A stretch of DNA of 64,000 nt from Heterocephalus glaber. Taxonomy: Eukaryota > Chordata > Mammalia > Rodentia > Bathyergidae. Positions 10,658 through 23,170 of this stretch are shown here, one piece after another. The position numbers were made by a program, and so were the translations under genes. Each line of letters starts with the position of its first letter. The first letter of the stretch is position 1. Location: assembly GCF_000247695.1 (NCBI RefSeq), contig NW_004624865.1:1748329-1812328 (forward strand), written 5' to 3'. The notes below the pieces were generated by a model, which was not told where the DNA came from, searched no databases, and saw only the letters and a list, made by a program, of their open reading frames with translations.

Positions 10658-12664
10658 TAATTAAGCTTTTAAGAAAAACAACAGCTTCAGGACATAAAGT
10701 TACCCAAGGTTGCAATGCCTTCCAGGAGACACATTTCCAGAAATATTCCTAAGGATCTTGAAGACACACTGAGCATATTCATCGGGCGCGTGCTTTTGAC
10801 CTGTGACCAGAGCCTACGTCCTCAAGGAAGTAGCTTGGTGAAGCAGCCAGCATTACTCTAAACTTCAAATCCCAGTCCGTGGTTTACATTCTAATGCAGC
10901 CCACTGTGTGGGGGAACCTGATGGACAGTAGGAATGCATATCCCAGGCCGCTCTTCTTGAGGACACCCCAAGACTGTGTAACACCCAAGACCCTAATGTG
11001 CTTCTCTCTTGAAGGCCCTTATTCTATACTTTTTGAGTGTGTACATTTTAAATTCTGCCTAATGAAACTTATACTTCTCTCACTGACACACCTTAAAATT
11101 CTTTTTCTATGATAGGAACCAGTGAACCTACAACCTCTTCTGTGGATGGGTGAGCTGCAGTCCCAAATGTCCCCTTTGGGAGGACACCCTCATTCTCTCT
11201 CTGATGACAGGGTGAGGTCAGGTAGGCAGGGCTAGCAATTAATTGTCATCTGTTCCTTTTCAATGACTTGGTTTTGATTTGCAAATCTGACCTGGGCACA
11301 GCTGGATAGAGTTATGAGGGCAATTCATCACCAAGTTCTTGGATATGCCTGTTATTACCTTCCGCCCTTTATTAGGGGTCTGGAAGGTAAGGATGGTCCC
11401 CACCCCCAGCTCCACGGAGAAGTTGAGCGGCTTGTTGAAGTCTACAGTTAGAAATAAGGCCAGCATTTGAACGTAGGCACTCTAGTTGTTGAATCTGTTT
11501 TCTTAGCTACATAATTATTTTGTCCGAAGCTCTAAAAATGGTTCAAGGACATGTGGCTCTTTACAGATGAATTACAGATGTGAGTGCTCTTAGAGATTGG
11601 AACCCCTGGCCCAGTATTGTACCCCATTCCTGCTTCTACCTCCCAGGCATCATCCTAGATCCCGGTCCTGTGATTCCCACGCTGTGCCAGGGGACAGAGG
11701 GGAAACAGGTGGCTTTTAGACCTGCTGAGCCACAAAGAGGGGCCTTCTCAGGACAGCTGGCTCTTGGAGGAGGCCAGCAATCCTTTGTGTCTCAGACCAG
11801 TCCAGTGCCTTGACCCGAGTTGTACAAACCATGTCTTGCTCAGGGAGGGAAATCTTGTGTGGATCTTTCCTGAAGAGGTGGTCATTTTTAAAAACTCAAC
11901 TTCAAATTGTGGGATTTCACGTGATCTCACATCTCTTGAACTTACACAGCAATGTGCAGCTTCCAAACCATTTGCTCTGCTTCCCTGTGTGAAGTCACCA
12001 TAGGTAGCACGGGAGAGAAACCATCTGTTTCCCTCCATCCTGGATCTGTGCTTCCTTTTCTTGGCTCCACTGAGTCCCTGCTGTGAGTAGGTTTGGGAAG
12101 TTAAATAAACAAAAGGTGAGAGTTGGCCTCACTTTCCTGATGAGTTCTCATAGGTAGAATGGCAGGCGTGCTTTTACAACCTGGCTTTCTTGATGGAAAA
12201 TCCAGGACTGACTCTTGGTCCCGTGTGCCACTTCCTAGTGGCCATCAAACTTGACACTGGACATTGATTGGGTCCCAGCATTGGTGATTCAGGGTAAGCC
12301 TGTTATGGGGCCTTTGTGGTGCAGACCTGCTCTCCTCCATCTTCTGGGAAGGGCTCAGGTTAAATCCTCTGGTGTTTTTAATGTTCCCAAGGACACAGTG
12401 AAGGCCAACAGCAGCTAGTGTTGCTAAAGCCTCTTCTTGCAGAAATGGGAAGAGTTAAAGTCATGGTGTAATGTACCCTAATGGTGCTTTTTAAGGAGGG
12501 TAAAACATCTGTAGGCATAATTAATTTGTTTATCCATTAATTTGTTCGTTAGAAAGCCCAGGTGCCCTTATGGGGTAAAGCAATACATGTGTCTCACCCA
12601 TTCTATCCCTCAAAATCTCATCCCCACCAAATCTCCCACTAGTAATGAGGAACAATTCTGGTCT
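10658..12664. other. Unassigned non-coding sequence
   Basis: About 2 kb with no repeat or exon I can name. ORFs of 60-96 codons at 11580-12038 overlap on both strands and carry no domain, so they are taken as chance. Confidence 0.35.
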
Positions 12665-12842
12665 TTTGTAGTCCTGGGGATGGATTCCAGACCTTTCACA
12701 CTGAGCTACATTCACAGCTCATCTCCTCACATTTTATTTTGAGACAGGGTCTCACTAAGTTGCCCAGGGTGGACTCAAACTTTGATTCTCTTGTCTCAGC
12801 CTCCCATAGTGCTAGAATTAAAGATATGCATCATACTTCCCT
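12665..12842 (-). mobile_element. Composite B1-dID SINE
   Basis: On the minus strand the B1 unit (inverse TTGAGACAGGGTCTCACTAA, about 12738-12757) precedes an ID-like unit (inverse around 12665-12715). The B1 right side is visible as the inverse of CCTCCCATAGTGCTAGAATT. Confidence 0.8.
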
Positions 12843-14807
12843 TCTCCCCGTACTGGGTTTTGGGGGCAATGGTGCAGGAAAAGGAAAATTCACTTCTGCT
12901 TGTCAAAGCAATGGCTGAGAAGGAAGGGGCCTTGGTGAATGTATCCAAGCAAGATAACTGGTCCAGGTCCTCCTACAACAATGGCCAAAACCCAGGAAAT
13001 CAATGATTTTTGCAGTAATAAGTCCAGCATCTTACACAGGAATGAGATGACAGTCCACTGGCAAAGGCACTTTGAGGTAAAGGTCATTAGGCAGCTGAGC
13101 TTTAGGCTGAGACAGGCCTGAGTAAAGCTGCCACTTCTTGGACGCAGGCTTGATAGGCTGTAAGAGGAGTAGGTGAGCAGGACTCTCCACCTGAAGAGCT
13201 GAGCTGTCAGGAGCTTAGGGGTAAGGTCAGGGTTAGCGTTCACTGCCGGCACTGATACAGGCATGTTTATCATGTTATCAGGTCAGGAAGCAAAGAATTT
13301 TAGCTTTACCAATTAAAATTTTCTGTTTTAAAACAATTACCTCTCCAAAGAACAGAGCCATGTCCAGGCAACCATTACAATAAGAACTCAGATGATCTAC
13401 CCGTTTCCCTTCTGGGATGAGCCTTTCTTCTGTAAACTTTGAAATACAAAGAGTCTCATTAGATAGTCTTTGTCAAGAGGGTGAATCTGTTAGTATTCCA
13501 GAGTGATGACTGTTCCTGATCACATTGTGACATGATTTGTAATTGCTCCATTGGAAACAGAATAAAAATAAAAAAATATTCAGATAGATAATCTATCTCC
13601 ACCCATCTACCATTCATCTACCATTCCTTCATGTGGTGAACTCAGGGGGCTAGGAGGTTGTCAGTAAACCGTGGATATTCTAAATGAGTGTAGTAATGAA
13701 CTTGAATTCTTTCACATTACTCTTATTACCCAGGATCTGCTTGGCTTTTGCCATTTAGACTTTGTCTTTTATCACTGGATGGACGATGCTTCTCATAGTA
13801 GATGGTTAAGCTCCGTTTCTCCCAATTGATGCTGGGAACCCAGAGGCACAGCTTGTACCCAGTTTGGCCCTAGAAGCCAGTAGGGGGTTGACCAGGCCCC
13901 TTACCACTCCAGAAGAGGCATTGTTAATTGTGTTCTACTATGTTGCAATTGCTTGGAGCCCAAAAAACCCAGGCAACACATTTTCTGATTTAATTTATGC
14001 CAATATGTGTCTTTGCAAACCATCTTTTTATGAGTAACAGCACTGGGGTTTAATGTGCCTCTTTGGGAGCTTGTAAAATATAAATGATATTTGAGTCAAT
14101 TTAGAAAAAAAGGAACCTCTCTGCTTTGTCACCAATATTGTCCAACTGCTGCCCACTGTCAAAAAATGCTCTTGATTCCAAGTCAGTAAATTGTGAACAA
14201 TGAAGTAGAAATAATTTCTTTCAAAAAAGTGAATAGAGGTTGAATTAGACATCCTTTCCATGACTAACTTGAAAGAGCACCAAATCTACCACAGGAGCTT
14301 TGTCAACACTGTCTTCACTAAGGTAGCCATGGGGTCTGGTGCTCTTGTTGACCTCTTGGCCCTTTGGCACTTTTATAAACGATAGGCACAGCAGGAATAT
14401 CCTATAATCCTAAAAGGACGGCACAGTATTAGCAATGGGACTTGAACAAATACAGAGGCCTTTGATTATATGTAACTTTGTATTGACTATATGGATAAAC
14501 CTTGATATTTAGAAAATAACAGAATTATGTTACTCTCTGTATAGCCATTTGAAGTTAATTAGGCAGTGAATCTTAATTACGTACATTAGTTGAGCCTGGT
14601 AAAGTAGAATTTCTGCATATTGTCTTTCAATCTGCATCTACAGCATAAAACAGAGTTAAATATTCATAGTCTTGGTCAACAGCCACTGACTCCATGGTGT
14701 TTTAATACATGATTTTCTTTTCATCCCATGCAAATACAGTTTCCAGATTTAAGTTTCGCCTTGATATTTTCTCTTGAACTGAAAATAAGTAAAACATAAC
14801 AACTCAG
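12843..14807. other. Unassigned non-coding sequence
   Basis: About 2 kb with no repeat or exon identified. The 127-codon minus-strand ORF at 12890-13273 is one of the longer ORFs in the window but has no recognisable domain or codon signature. Confidence 0.35.
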
Positions 14808-15162
14808 TCTGTCCAGACTGCTACAACAAAATGCCACAGACAGGATGGCCTGTAAACAACAAAAATATGCTTCTCACAGCCCTGGAGAGCAGGAATTCCA
14901 AGAGCAAGCACCAGTGGTTTTGGTGTCTGGGAAGGTCAGCTTTCCTGGTAGATAGATGAGACCTTACTGTGTCCTCCTATGGTGCAGAGAATGAGGGACC
15001 TCTCTGGACCCTCTTTTATGAGGCATTAACTTTTTGAGAGTTCTTCTCTCAGGCTTTTACCTCCTGAAAGCTCCTCCTGCAGATACCTTTACATTGGTGT
15101 TTGGTTTTTAACACACGCATTTGCAGGGAGAAGGACTCAAACACCCAGACTATGGCAACGAG
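14808..15162 (-). mobile_element. MLT1-type MaLR LTR
   Basis: This is the reverse complement of the MLT1 pattern: GACTGCTACAACAAAATGCC at the left, TGTAAACAACAAAAATATGC and CTTCTCACAGCCCTGGAG next, then GGTTTTGGTGTCTGGGAAGG and TACTGTGTCCTCCTATGGTG. The right edge ends near CCCAGACTATGGCA. No internal region is attached. Confidence 0.8.
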
Positions 15163-15183
15163 TTAATAATGTCTGTAGCTCTC

Positions 15184-15720
15184 TGTTGGCGCCCAGCATG
15201 TAAAAAAGCAAGGCTTAGAAACTTTACTCTGGCAAAGAAATCGCTCCCACTTCATTAAAACTCCTCTTCCTTAACTCTTCAAATGTTTATATACAAATAT
15301 CTCAGCTTGAAATTGATGTCAGCGTATCTGGGAAGCAAGATCGTCATACGGTAAAACTGATAAAGAAATAATGCACAACAGTGCAGGCCTTTGTTGCCAA
15401 GCCCCTCCTCGTGTTTTGTGCCACAGGATATTCTGTTCAAACGACGTAACTGTTCATGCGGCATGATGTTTGTACCTAAGGTATCAAGAATGTTCCGTTA
15501 ACTCCGCCCATCTACCTCAATGAGCATGTTCCCCGGTAGGTGACCCCACCCCCTACTCCCTACCAGCAAGATCTCTATATAAGGCTGCTTGTATTGCTAT
15601 TCAGGGCTCAGACTTCGAGTAGGCGCTCCTCTGAGCCTGCTGGCTTAATAAAGAATCCCTCCATCTCTCCCAGTGCTGCTACGCTTCTTTGGCACCAGAG
15701 ACCTTCAGACAGCTCTAACA
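15184..15720 (+). mobile_element. Solo LTR of an endogenous retrovirus (ERVK/IAP-like)
   Basis: A 537-bp unit starts TGTTGG and ends CTAACA, the TG...CA boundaries of a retroviral LTR. It has a TATA box (TATATAAGG, 15576-15584) and, 63 bp downstream, a polyadenylation signal AATAAA (15647-15652), giving a compact U3-R-U5 order. No primer-binding site, gag, pol or env follows, so it is a solo LTR left by LTR-LTR recombination. The 6-bp flanks do not match, so the target duplication is lost or the ends are off by a few bases. The ERVK-like label rests on length and terminal sequence only. Confidence 0.7.
15576..15584 (+). promoter_or_regulatory. LTR TATA box
   Basis: TATATAAGG lies in the U3/R boundary zone of the solo LTR, with the AATAAA signal downstream on the same strand. 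A promoter role is inferred; activity is unknown. Confidence 0.55.
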
Positions 15721-15869
15721 CTTGGCTGTAACGCTGAGGTGTTGAACTGTGTTATAACAAAACAAGGTCTGTTACACACTTTGTGGGTTTGGATGTAGCA
15801 TTTCCTATGTCCCTCGTTAACTATTTAGAGCAAGAGGATTACAAAATTATGATATTGTCCTTATGTGGC

Positions 15870-15985
15870 CCATTTTGATCACAGGAAAATTGAATTTCAG
15901 AAGGTTAAAGGATTTTACCCAAAGTTATGCAGCAGTCAGTAGCAAACCCAGGACTGGAAATCAGGCTTCTGAACTCTAGTTTATT
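15870..15985 (-). repeat. MIR SINE
   Basis: The reverse-strand MIR pattern is visible: CAGGAAAATTGAATTTCAGA, then GGTTAAAGGATTTTACCCAA, then AACCCAGGACTGGAAATCAG. Confidence 0.6.
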
Positions 15986-16370
15986 AGGAAAAAAATATTT
16001 ATTTGGTTTAATGAAGTAGAACTACTTAAAATGCCAGGTGTGAAAAGGAAATAATTTCAAAAGTTTAATAACAGTAACAAAAAAATTCCCCAAGTGAGCC
16101 CTAAGCCCTTTGAAACTGGAAATGGATCTTGATGAAGTTTTCTTTCTATTCTGTGGAGACTCAGACTCTCCTTTGTACCTGGAAACATGGTACATAATTC
16201 ATGCAAACAGAATCTGTTTGTTCTGAGACATTGCAGCAGGAAGAAAAAGTTAATGGCAAAATTAAGGTGTGATGATGGGTATCTGCAGCAGCCAGCTGAA
16301 GTTAGACATGGAAACCCACATCAGAGAGGAGTACAAATGGAGATATTGACGAAAATAGATGTATTGAACA
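15986..16370. other. Unassigned non-coding sequence
   Basis: No repeat or exon was identified. Confidence 0.4.
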
Positions 16371-16450
16371 CAAATGTCACCCTAGCACTCAGGAGGCTGA
16401 GGCAGGAGGATCACAAGTTCAAAACCAGCCTGGGGAAATTAGTAACACTT
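16371..16450 (+). mobile_element. B1-type SINE fragment
   Basis: It carries a 7SL-derived core, CTCAGGAGGCTGAGGCAGGA and CACAAGTTCAAAACCAGCCT. The left end and tail are missing. The 114-codon ORF through it is coincidental. Confidence 0.8.
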
Positions 16451-16631
16451 ACCTCCTCTGGAGTCCCACTCACTCTGTTCCATCCTGTACAATATTGTGC
16501 TGTCTTTGAAGTCCCTACCTTTCACATGTGAAGCATTTAAGTATTAGATAGTGCCATAAAAATGATGTGGAATCTATTGATTGGCCCTTATTGTATTATA
16601 TAGATGCAAAAAATTTTCATCCTGCAATATG

Positions 16632-16905
16632 AAATGATTTTTTAATTAAATTCTTTTATTGGTACATTGTAGGTATACAACACAATTACGTTTCTCATTG
16701 GGAATTGTACCTTTATGTAATGCATCTTGGTTCTTATTTTTTCCCCATTCCTAGCCCTCCCTTCTCCCCCTCCACCCTTCCCTATTTACAAAGGTTTTAT
16801 TTCCATTTTTTCCATTTCTTATCATCTTTCCTTTCCCTTCTTTCCTTTACCCTGCCCCTCCCACTACCCCTACCCCTTTGGACCTTTTCTTCCTATTTTG
16901 CATTG
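16632..16905 (-). mobile_element. L1 LINE 3' UTR, truncated
   Basis: The plus strand shows the pyrimidine-rich inverse of the L1 3' UTR and the terminal block TTGGTACATTGTAGGTATAC, close to 52434-52450 in the large L1. Only the 3' end is present. Confidence 0.8.
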
Positions 16906-16920
16906 TCAGTTATTCATTCT

Positions 16921-16978
16921 AATCATTGGTACATTTTAGGTATACAATATAATGACATTCAAGATGAAATGTTTTGAT
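16921..16978 (-). mobile_element. L1 3' terminus, second short copy
   Basis: The terminal block recurs (TTGGTACATTTTAGGTATAC and AATGACATTCA), only a few dozen bases from the copy at 16632-16905 and in the same orientation. Confidence 0.6.
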
Positions 16979-17139
16979 GAGAGAGATGAGAGATGTTAGG
17001 TATAGAATCTCTATTCTATAAAATGAAAATTTCTGACAATGGAAACTATTACTATGCCCTCTCTCATTAGTTAATAAGCACTTGCTTACAGCCAGGTGTA
17101 TGCCAGGCATTCCATGTTATTACACATGGAGGATAGGGT

Positions 17140-17275
17140 TTCTCAACCGGTAATCTGACTCACTTAATGAAATATAGATGTGTAGATAGGCCCATTCCAG
17201 GTCTGCCATAGCAGAAACTCTGTATCTGGACGTTGGCATAGCTGACCTACTTCTATGGGCTTCTGATGTAAGAAA
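17140..17275 (+). repeat. MER5-like hAT DNA transposon remnant
   Basis: It begins like MER5 (GGTTTCTCAACCGGTAATCT) and keeps a middle block (GCAGAAACTCTGTATCTGGA) that resembles the MER5A centre. The 3' inverted end is not visible. Non-autonomous and old. Confidence 0.45.
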
Positions 17276-17940
17276 CAGCTGGAAGAAGTGGAGATTCTTT
17301 TGTTTCTTTAGTCAAAACTGTTGAGTCCATTTGACACATAGAATTTAGGATGAATTTCAGTTACACTGAGAAGATGTTTTAAGTCAAATTTGAAACTTGT
17401 TTTCCATTCTTGATAGCTCAGATTTTACTTTATGGAAAGAAGTAGCTAATGACAGTACTTTACTAAAGTAACTTTGATTTTTAGAAGAAGTAGCCATGGT
17501 AGGGATGAGGGGGATAAAAATAGTTAGAAAGCAGATTCACTGGTAAGAGTTGCTTCTAAATGATGCTCATCTTTCTGTGTTCTGAAAAATTATCCAATAG
17601 GAAGGAAATAGAGACTATCTAATACATAATAGGGAACTTGATCTCTTTCTTTCTATTAAAAGGAAATTTTGAGGTGGATTTCTTTTTTCCCTGACTTGTC
17701 CTTTCTCTCCATTTGCACAAAAGTAGCTGATCTTATTAGGTTAATGATGGCTCTACTGAGTTCCTCACTTCTCTTACTGTAGTTACTTTCAGAATTCCTA
17801 GAGGGCTGGGAAAAACAAGAACAGTTAAGTCTCATCCATAGGCTCTGGTTTGGTGCATCCAGGTTCAGGACCAACAAATGTGTACTGCCATTAAGATGCC
17901 AATGATTTTCTTGGGTCCTTACTAATATGGTTACCAAGTG

Positions 17941-17977
<37 letters not shown>

Positions 17978-19689
17978 CTTCTTCCTTCCCCACTTGCCTC
18001 AGTTAAAGAAAAGGGAAGTTTTTCTACTTCCTGTCTCACTGTGATGAAACCACACATTCCCACTCTGCCAAAGCAGCATTTCAGCTTCTGGCTAGATGGA
18101 AAAATCTGCTAAGCCAGCATACAGGGCCCATTACCATGCAGATGGAGGTTTCCATTTGTTTTCAAGCTCAGATAGATTCTAAAACCCAATTCAGTCTAGA
18201 AAATCCATGTCAATGGTTTTGTTCACAATGTCTAAAATTAGTAAAGCTGTTCCACCAATTCCTATGGACTATAAGGGTTAAACTCATTGAGGTGGCAGAC
18301 TGAGCTATTGGTACCCCCAGAGCTCTAAGACAAAACTAGAAATCCTTGGGAAAAGATGGTTCTGAAACATTCCTTCTTCTACCAAAGCTGCGACCTAAAT
18401 TATCAGCCACAGCTTTGTAGACACATCACACTTTTAAGGAGTCTTAACCCATGATACGGGAATTTTCATCCTTATCATCTTCATTAGGAACAGATGGCAA
18501 CTAAGTGTTGCCTCCACTTTTAGAGTAAGTTTAAAAAAATTCCTGAAGAAAAGCCAGGGGGCCAAACCAACTCTTTCAGGATATACAGAAAGAGCTAGGG
18601 ATTACATAGCAAATGATGGTGCCAAGATATTAATCTAAGAAGATGAAGTTTCTTAAATTGAAAAGCAGTGCAGAGAAACATGTGCTGGAAAAACTTTTAT
18701 ATATATATCGTTATTCGCTTTCCCCCCCTTGTAATTACTTATTAGATTACTAGAGAATATTTGGAAAATATACCCTAAATATACAATAGCTTGTGTGCAT
18801 GCATATGTCACAACTCCTACTATGAAGAAGCTTAGCTGTTGAGAATTGGAGTCCACATGCTTTTACTGCATAGCTTTCCCTCCTTTTGTCACCAGCACCT
18901 CTGTCTCCCATGCAGACACCTGGAGCCTCTGGATTGCTCCCAGAGCTTTGTTGTTGCTTCCTGCACCAGTCTCTGGGCTCTGTTTTCTGCCTCTTTTCCC
19001 TTGAAGAGGTAAAGATCCAAGGTTCTGGAACATTTATTAAACTCTTTGGTTGCATCCTTTGGACCAAAGGAGTTTGAAGGAGGGGCCATCGGGCTGTGAC
19101 AGTAGATCTGAGAAAGGAAGCTCAGCCACGTTGATCTGTTGAGTATTTATGTTATTGTCTGAATTCAGCATATTTTTCTGCTAGTTTTTCCTCCTGATAA
19201 AGCAAGATGTTTGGAACTTCATGAATCATTTATTTTTGTTTCTAGAGATCAAATGATTAACAGGAATAGCCCATGCTTACAATCCTTTTTCTCTACAAAA
19301 AAAGAATAAAAATAAACTGACTTTCTCTTCCCTCCCCATTGCCATTCTTTTGTTTGTTTTTTTGTTGTTGTTGTTTTCTTTACTCTATGTTACAAAGTTA
19401 GCAAAAAGATATTTTATGTAGGTTTTTTTTTGAAAGGGAGGCAGACAAATAAAAAAAAACAGCTAATGCAACAACTCAGTTTTAAAATCATATTCCTCAG
19501 AAGTATTCTGAAATGAAATACATTTTGATTCAGTAGCACCTATTTTTGTTCCCTTTGCTTCTTTACTAGGATTTCAATCTCCTTTTAAACGGTTTTACAG
19601 ATTTATTACAATAAGCAGCAGCTATCACTGAAATACAATGGCATTATCTTGGATAAGAAAAAATACTGTTATTTTTGGATAGAGATCTT
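17276..19689. other. Mostly unassigned non-coding sequence
   Basis: Apart from the (CT)n tract at 17941-17978, no repeat or exon was recognised in this 2.4 kb. The 135-codon minus-strand ORF at 17656-18063 runs through that CT tract and is a low-complexity artefact in its N-terminal third. Confidence 0.35.
17941..17978. repeat. (CT)n microsatellite
   Basis: CT dinucleotides with one TTT interruption, then a CT-rich tail to about 17997. Confidence 0.95.
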
Positions 19690-19975
19690 TTTCAAGTGCT
19701 TTGATTTGATCCTTTCCAGAATCCTAGAGTGTAGAAAAATCCAGGCTTATTTCTCTTTACCATGGAAGAAACTAACACGAGGAATATTTTGTAACTTTAC
19801 TTCCCTTTTTTGCCTGAACATATAACTGACTTCTGATACCCACAGAAACCCTTGAGTTACTTCAGTTGTTGGCTACTGCCATAGCCTCAAGGCCACACAG
19901 CTGGTGCATGTTGGGTCTGAGATTTGAGCCAAATATTTAGTGTCCAAGGTCCTTGTTCTTGGCACTAACTTCGAT
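19690..19975 (-). repeat. MIR SINE, degenerate
   Basis: Reverse-strand MIR pieces are visible: ACCATGGAAGAAACTAACAC (19760 region) and CAAGGCCACACAGCTGGTGC (19888 region), with a diverged middle stretch between them. Confidence 0.55.
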
Positions 19976-20986
19976 TTCTGTCTAAGAATACTGAAATAGT
20001 TTCCATTTAGGTGACTAAAGAAACATGGAAAGACCCTTGACTGGAGAGCTTCTACCATGCAGGAAATTTGTTGTCAGGTACGAAAAGCTGTCAGATGCAG
20101 ACTGGCTCGATTCTCATAGACACGGCCCAGCTCAGCAGAAAGTTGAGGGGGTGGAGGAGAATGAGAGACCGTGTGGTGTTTCCAAAGGGGCCTTCGTGGG
20201 AATACAATTTTCTCAGGCTCCACAAATACTTAATATGCCCTTGCTTTCCATAAGGGGTGTTCTAGTGGAGGACACATAAGGTGGAAACAAAAAAGATAAG
20301 TATCCTTGCCTTCTGGAGCTCATATTCCAACAACTGTCCTAGTGTTATTTTTATTTTTTGGTTAATATTTCTGTGTAAGAGCTGTCTTTAGCACCAGTTA
20401 CCTGGATGGTATTGCTGCAGTGGCTACTTTTGGTGGCAGAACAATTGCTACTCTTCGAGAGATGTTTACACCATGCCTGCCACCATGCTAGGTAAGTCAC
20501 ACATTATTTGATTTAAATTACCCATCTGAGAGGCTGGCCTTGTAATTTTCACTCTATGTGATTACCACACAATAGATCCAAGATTTTCTCTTAGGTCTGT
20601 TCTTCGCTTTTGTCCACACTGGCCTGCCTGAGGAATTGTCATTTTATATTAGAGAGCCAAGAATCTGGATAGAAGTGAAAATTGAAATAGCATTTTTCTT
20701 GTATCAGATATATCGAACATAAATTACTTTCAAATCAGAAGGAAAGACTTATCTTTCCTTTAGGGCCCACTGAGAGGTGGTAAATTATAAATACAAACAT
20801 GAAGGCAAAGAATGATGTATGTTTAATCATATTTTAGCCTTTTATCTGTGTGTGTCCTTTACTGTTAAAAAATATATGGAAAAACATCAGCAATCTTCTT
20901 AAGATCTTTGTACTTGGACCAAGAGTGAGTACTACGTTATAGTGCATTGGTTAAAGTTCTTGCCATCAGACTAATTATTCCTGGAT
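19976..20986. other. Unassigned non-coding sequence
   Basis: A weak MIR/L2-like phrase occurs near 20300-20335 (CCTTGCCTTCTGGAGCTCAT); otherwise nothing is recognisable. Confidence 0.35.
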
Positions 20987-21413
20987 ATTATGGTTTGTGT
21001 CTAGATGTCTCCCCAAATCCTCATGCTTTCATAGGTGAGACTTATCAGAGCTGGCTAGGATGTAGGCTATGTGATACTGGGATTAAGAGTGTGTAGTACT
21101 AAATTAGTCCACTGATTGGTTTAGTATAGTTCTGGATGTGGATAAGGAAAGACCTGTCCTGGGTGTGGGTGTCACTACTTAAAAGAATGGTGGCCTGGAA
21201 GGGATAAAAGTGAAAGGGAGGCTTGTTGCTTCCTGCTTGCTCTGCCATGGACTGCTTCTCTTCTGAGATGCTTCTCTGCCATGCCACCCTGACTTGGAGT
21301 CAGCCGACTATGGACTGAAACATCTACAAACTCTGAGCTAAAATAAATCTTTCCTTCTTTAAATTTGGGTGTTGAGTATTTTGTCTCAGCAATGAGAAAA
21401 GTATTTAACACAC
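20987..21413 (+). mobile_element. MaLR-type LTR (solo)
   Basis: The left end TTATGGTTTGTGTCTAGATG and the right-end signature ACTATGGACTGAAACATCTA, then GAGCTAAAATAAATC with AATAAA, define a MaLR LTR. A central module (CTGATTGGTTTAGTATAGTT, then GGGATAAAAGTGAAAGGGAG) is shared with 34113-34532 and 40955-41410. The end is near 21413. Confidence 0.8.
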
Positions 21414-22974
21414 TGTATTTATCTTCAACAAAATGTACAGGTTGTCAACCAAATGAGTCACAGACCCTTACATTTCATGTTGAAATAAAAAACTGCACGG
21501 GGGGTCTCAGGTTAGTTTATGCAGACACAGGAAGGGCCAGCACCTTGTCTGATGGCTGAATAGACACCCAGCTAACTAACACACCCCTCCAAAGTCAAAC
21601 CAAAGGAAAATGAAAACCCTACATGGTGAAAAAGAGCTCTTTTTCAGAGCTCTTTTAGAATTGGTTTATAATCAGAAGTCCAAGGACAAGTTTTTGAGGT
21701 CTTTGTGTTCTCTACAAGACTTCTAAAGTTTTTTTAACATCATTACTAATCATTTAAAAATTAAAAATAGCATATTCTAAATTGCCAGTATGACTGTTTT
21801 ATTCACCAATCCTTTCTCACAGTTCCAGTGTCCAAGTTTGTAATTATGTTTATGAATGGCTTGTCAGCAGTCAAATAGTGTACTGTAATTGTCCCAGGCT
21901 AATGAGAAAAGAACAGAGGCAGATTTAGGAGGCAAATGATGCGTCCCTGCTGTGTGAACTCCAAATGTCATCACTGTGAACTGCAGGGAGGGAGGTTCTC
22001 AGGGAGCCTGGAAAGAGCTGAGATAGTTGACTTTAGCCCAGCAGACCTGCATAGGCATGTTAACATCAAAGGGATGGTCCATGCCATGGTCCCACAAGCA
22101 GCAATTTAATTTCAGCAACATGAACTATTCTGGACAATTTAAATCATCTTTGCTTTTGCAATTGTTTGGTTTTAGTTTGCAAATCAGTTTAGACTTCAGA
22201 GTGCTGTAACTTAAAAGAAAGGGGTGTATATTTACTTTTTTGTGCATATTTAAATAATATGAGGATAAAAATAATCTAATTTCATACTGCTGGACCCATG
22301 AAAATATTTCCCTTTATAAAGAACCTGGAATCTGAACTTGGCCAGAAATGGTTCTTGCTCTCCACAGTATTGGTCAAATTCCAAAGAAGCATGAGCCGCT
22401 ACAATCAGCTCTCCATAGATTGAGGGTAGCAAATACACGGCAGGCGGGATAATACGAACAGTGCATTTAGGAGACGTTTTTTCAAGTTTTTAATTCAATT
22501 TCTTCCTATTCTCAGACTCATGTTAATGCTCCCATTAAATTGAAAATGAGAAAATGAAAAAAGGATGAGTTCTTAATAAATTGGATTTCCATTTGCATTT
22601 TATTAAAATTACCATGGAAATTATCACGAAAAAGTTAGTCTGCAAAAATAATGATAATGTCAATTGTTTCTATTCTGGTGCAGCAGGAGAGAGAATATTA
22701 GCTGGGAGACAGTGTTCCTCACTGTGTGCACCTTAAATGGATCTCACAGGCAGAAGTTTTATTTAGATGAAACTTTGCTACAATAGTGCTGAAGAAGTCT
22801 GTCCTCATCAAGGATTCTGTTGTGTAGACTTGTCACAGATACCACTTATAAACGACCACAAACAATTTTATTTGAATCTTATAACACAATTTTTGTATTT
22901 AGCATGCCAGCAGTTATTAGGTCTTGCTTATTCTAATCATTTAACTATCAACTGATAAATTGAAAATCATAGCA
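21414..22974. other. Unassigned AT-rich non-coding sequence
   Basis: No repeat or exon was identified in this 1.56 kb. Confidence 0.35.
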
Positions 22975-23170
22975 CTCACATGACCTTGGGCAAATCTCTT
23001 AACTGCTTTATGCCTTAGTTTTCTAATCTTTCAAACATGCATAGAAATTGTGTCTACGCCATAAGATTAATGCATGAAATTCTTAGAAACAAAAACAAAG
23101 GAAAACATTCTTAGAAGAGTGTCTGATACATAGCAAGTACTCAAGAAATGGCAGTTGTCATTATTATTAG
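22975..23170 (+). repeat. MIR SINE
   Basis: The forward MIR phrase TGACCTTGGGCAAATCTCTT is followed by TTTGCCTTAG-like text and a 3' part with GTGTCTGATACATAGCAAGT. Confidence 0.75.

Noticed and set aside
12890..13273. 127-codon minus-strand ORF as a possible gene
   Set aside because: No domain, no recognisable homologue, no splice or promoter context, and such lengths occur by chance in 64 kb.
17656..18063. 135-codon minus-strand ORF
   Set aside because: It contains the (CT)n tract read as alternating Arg-Glu; the rest has no domain.
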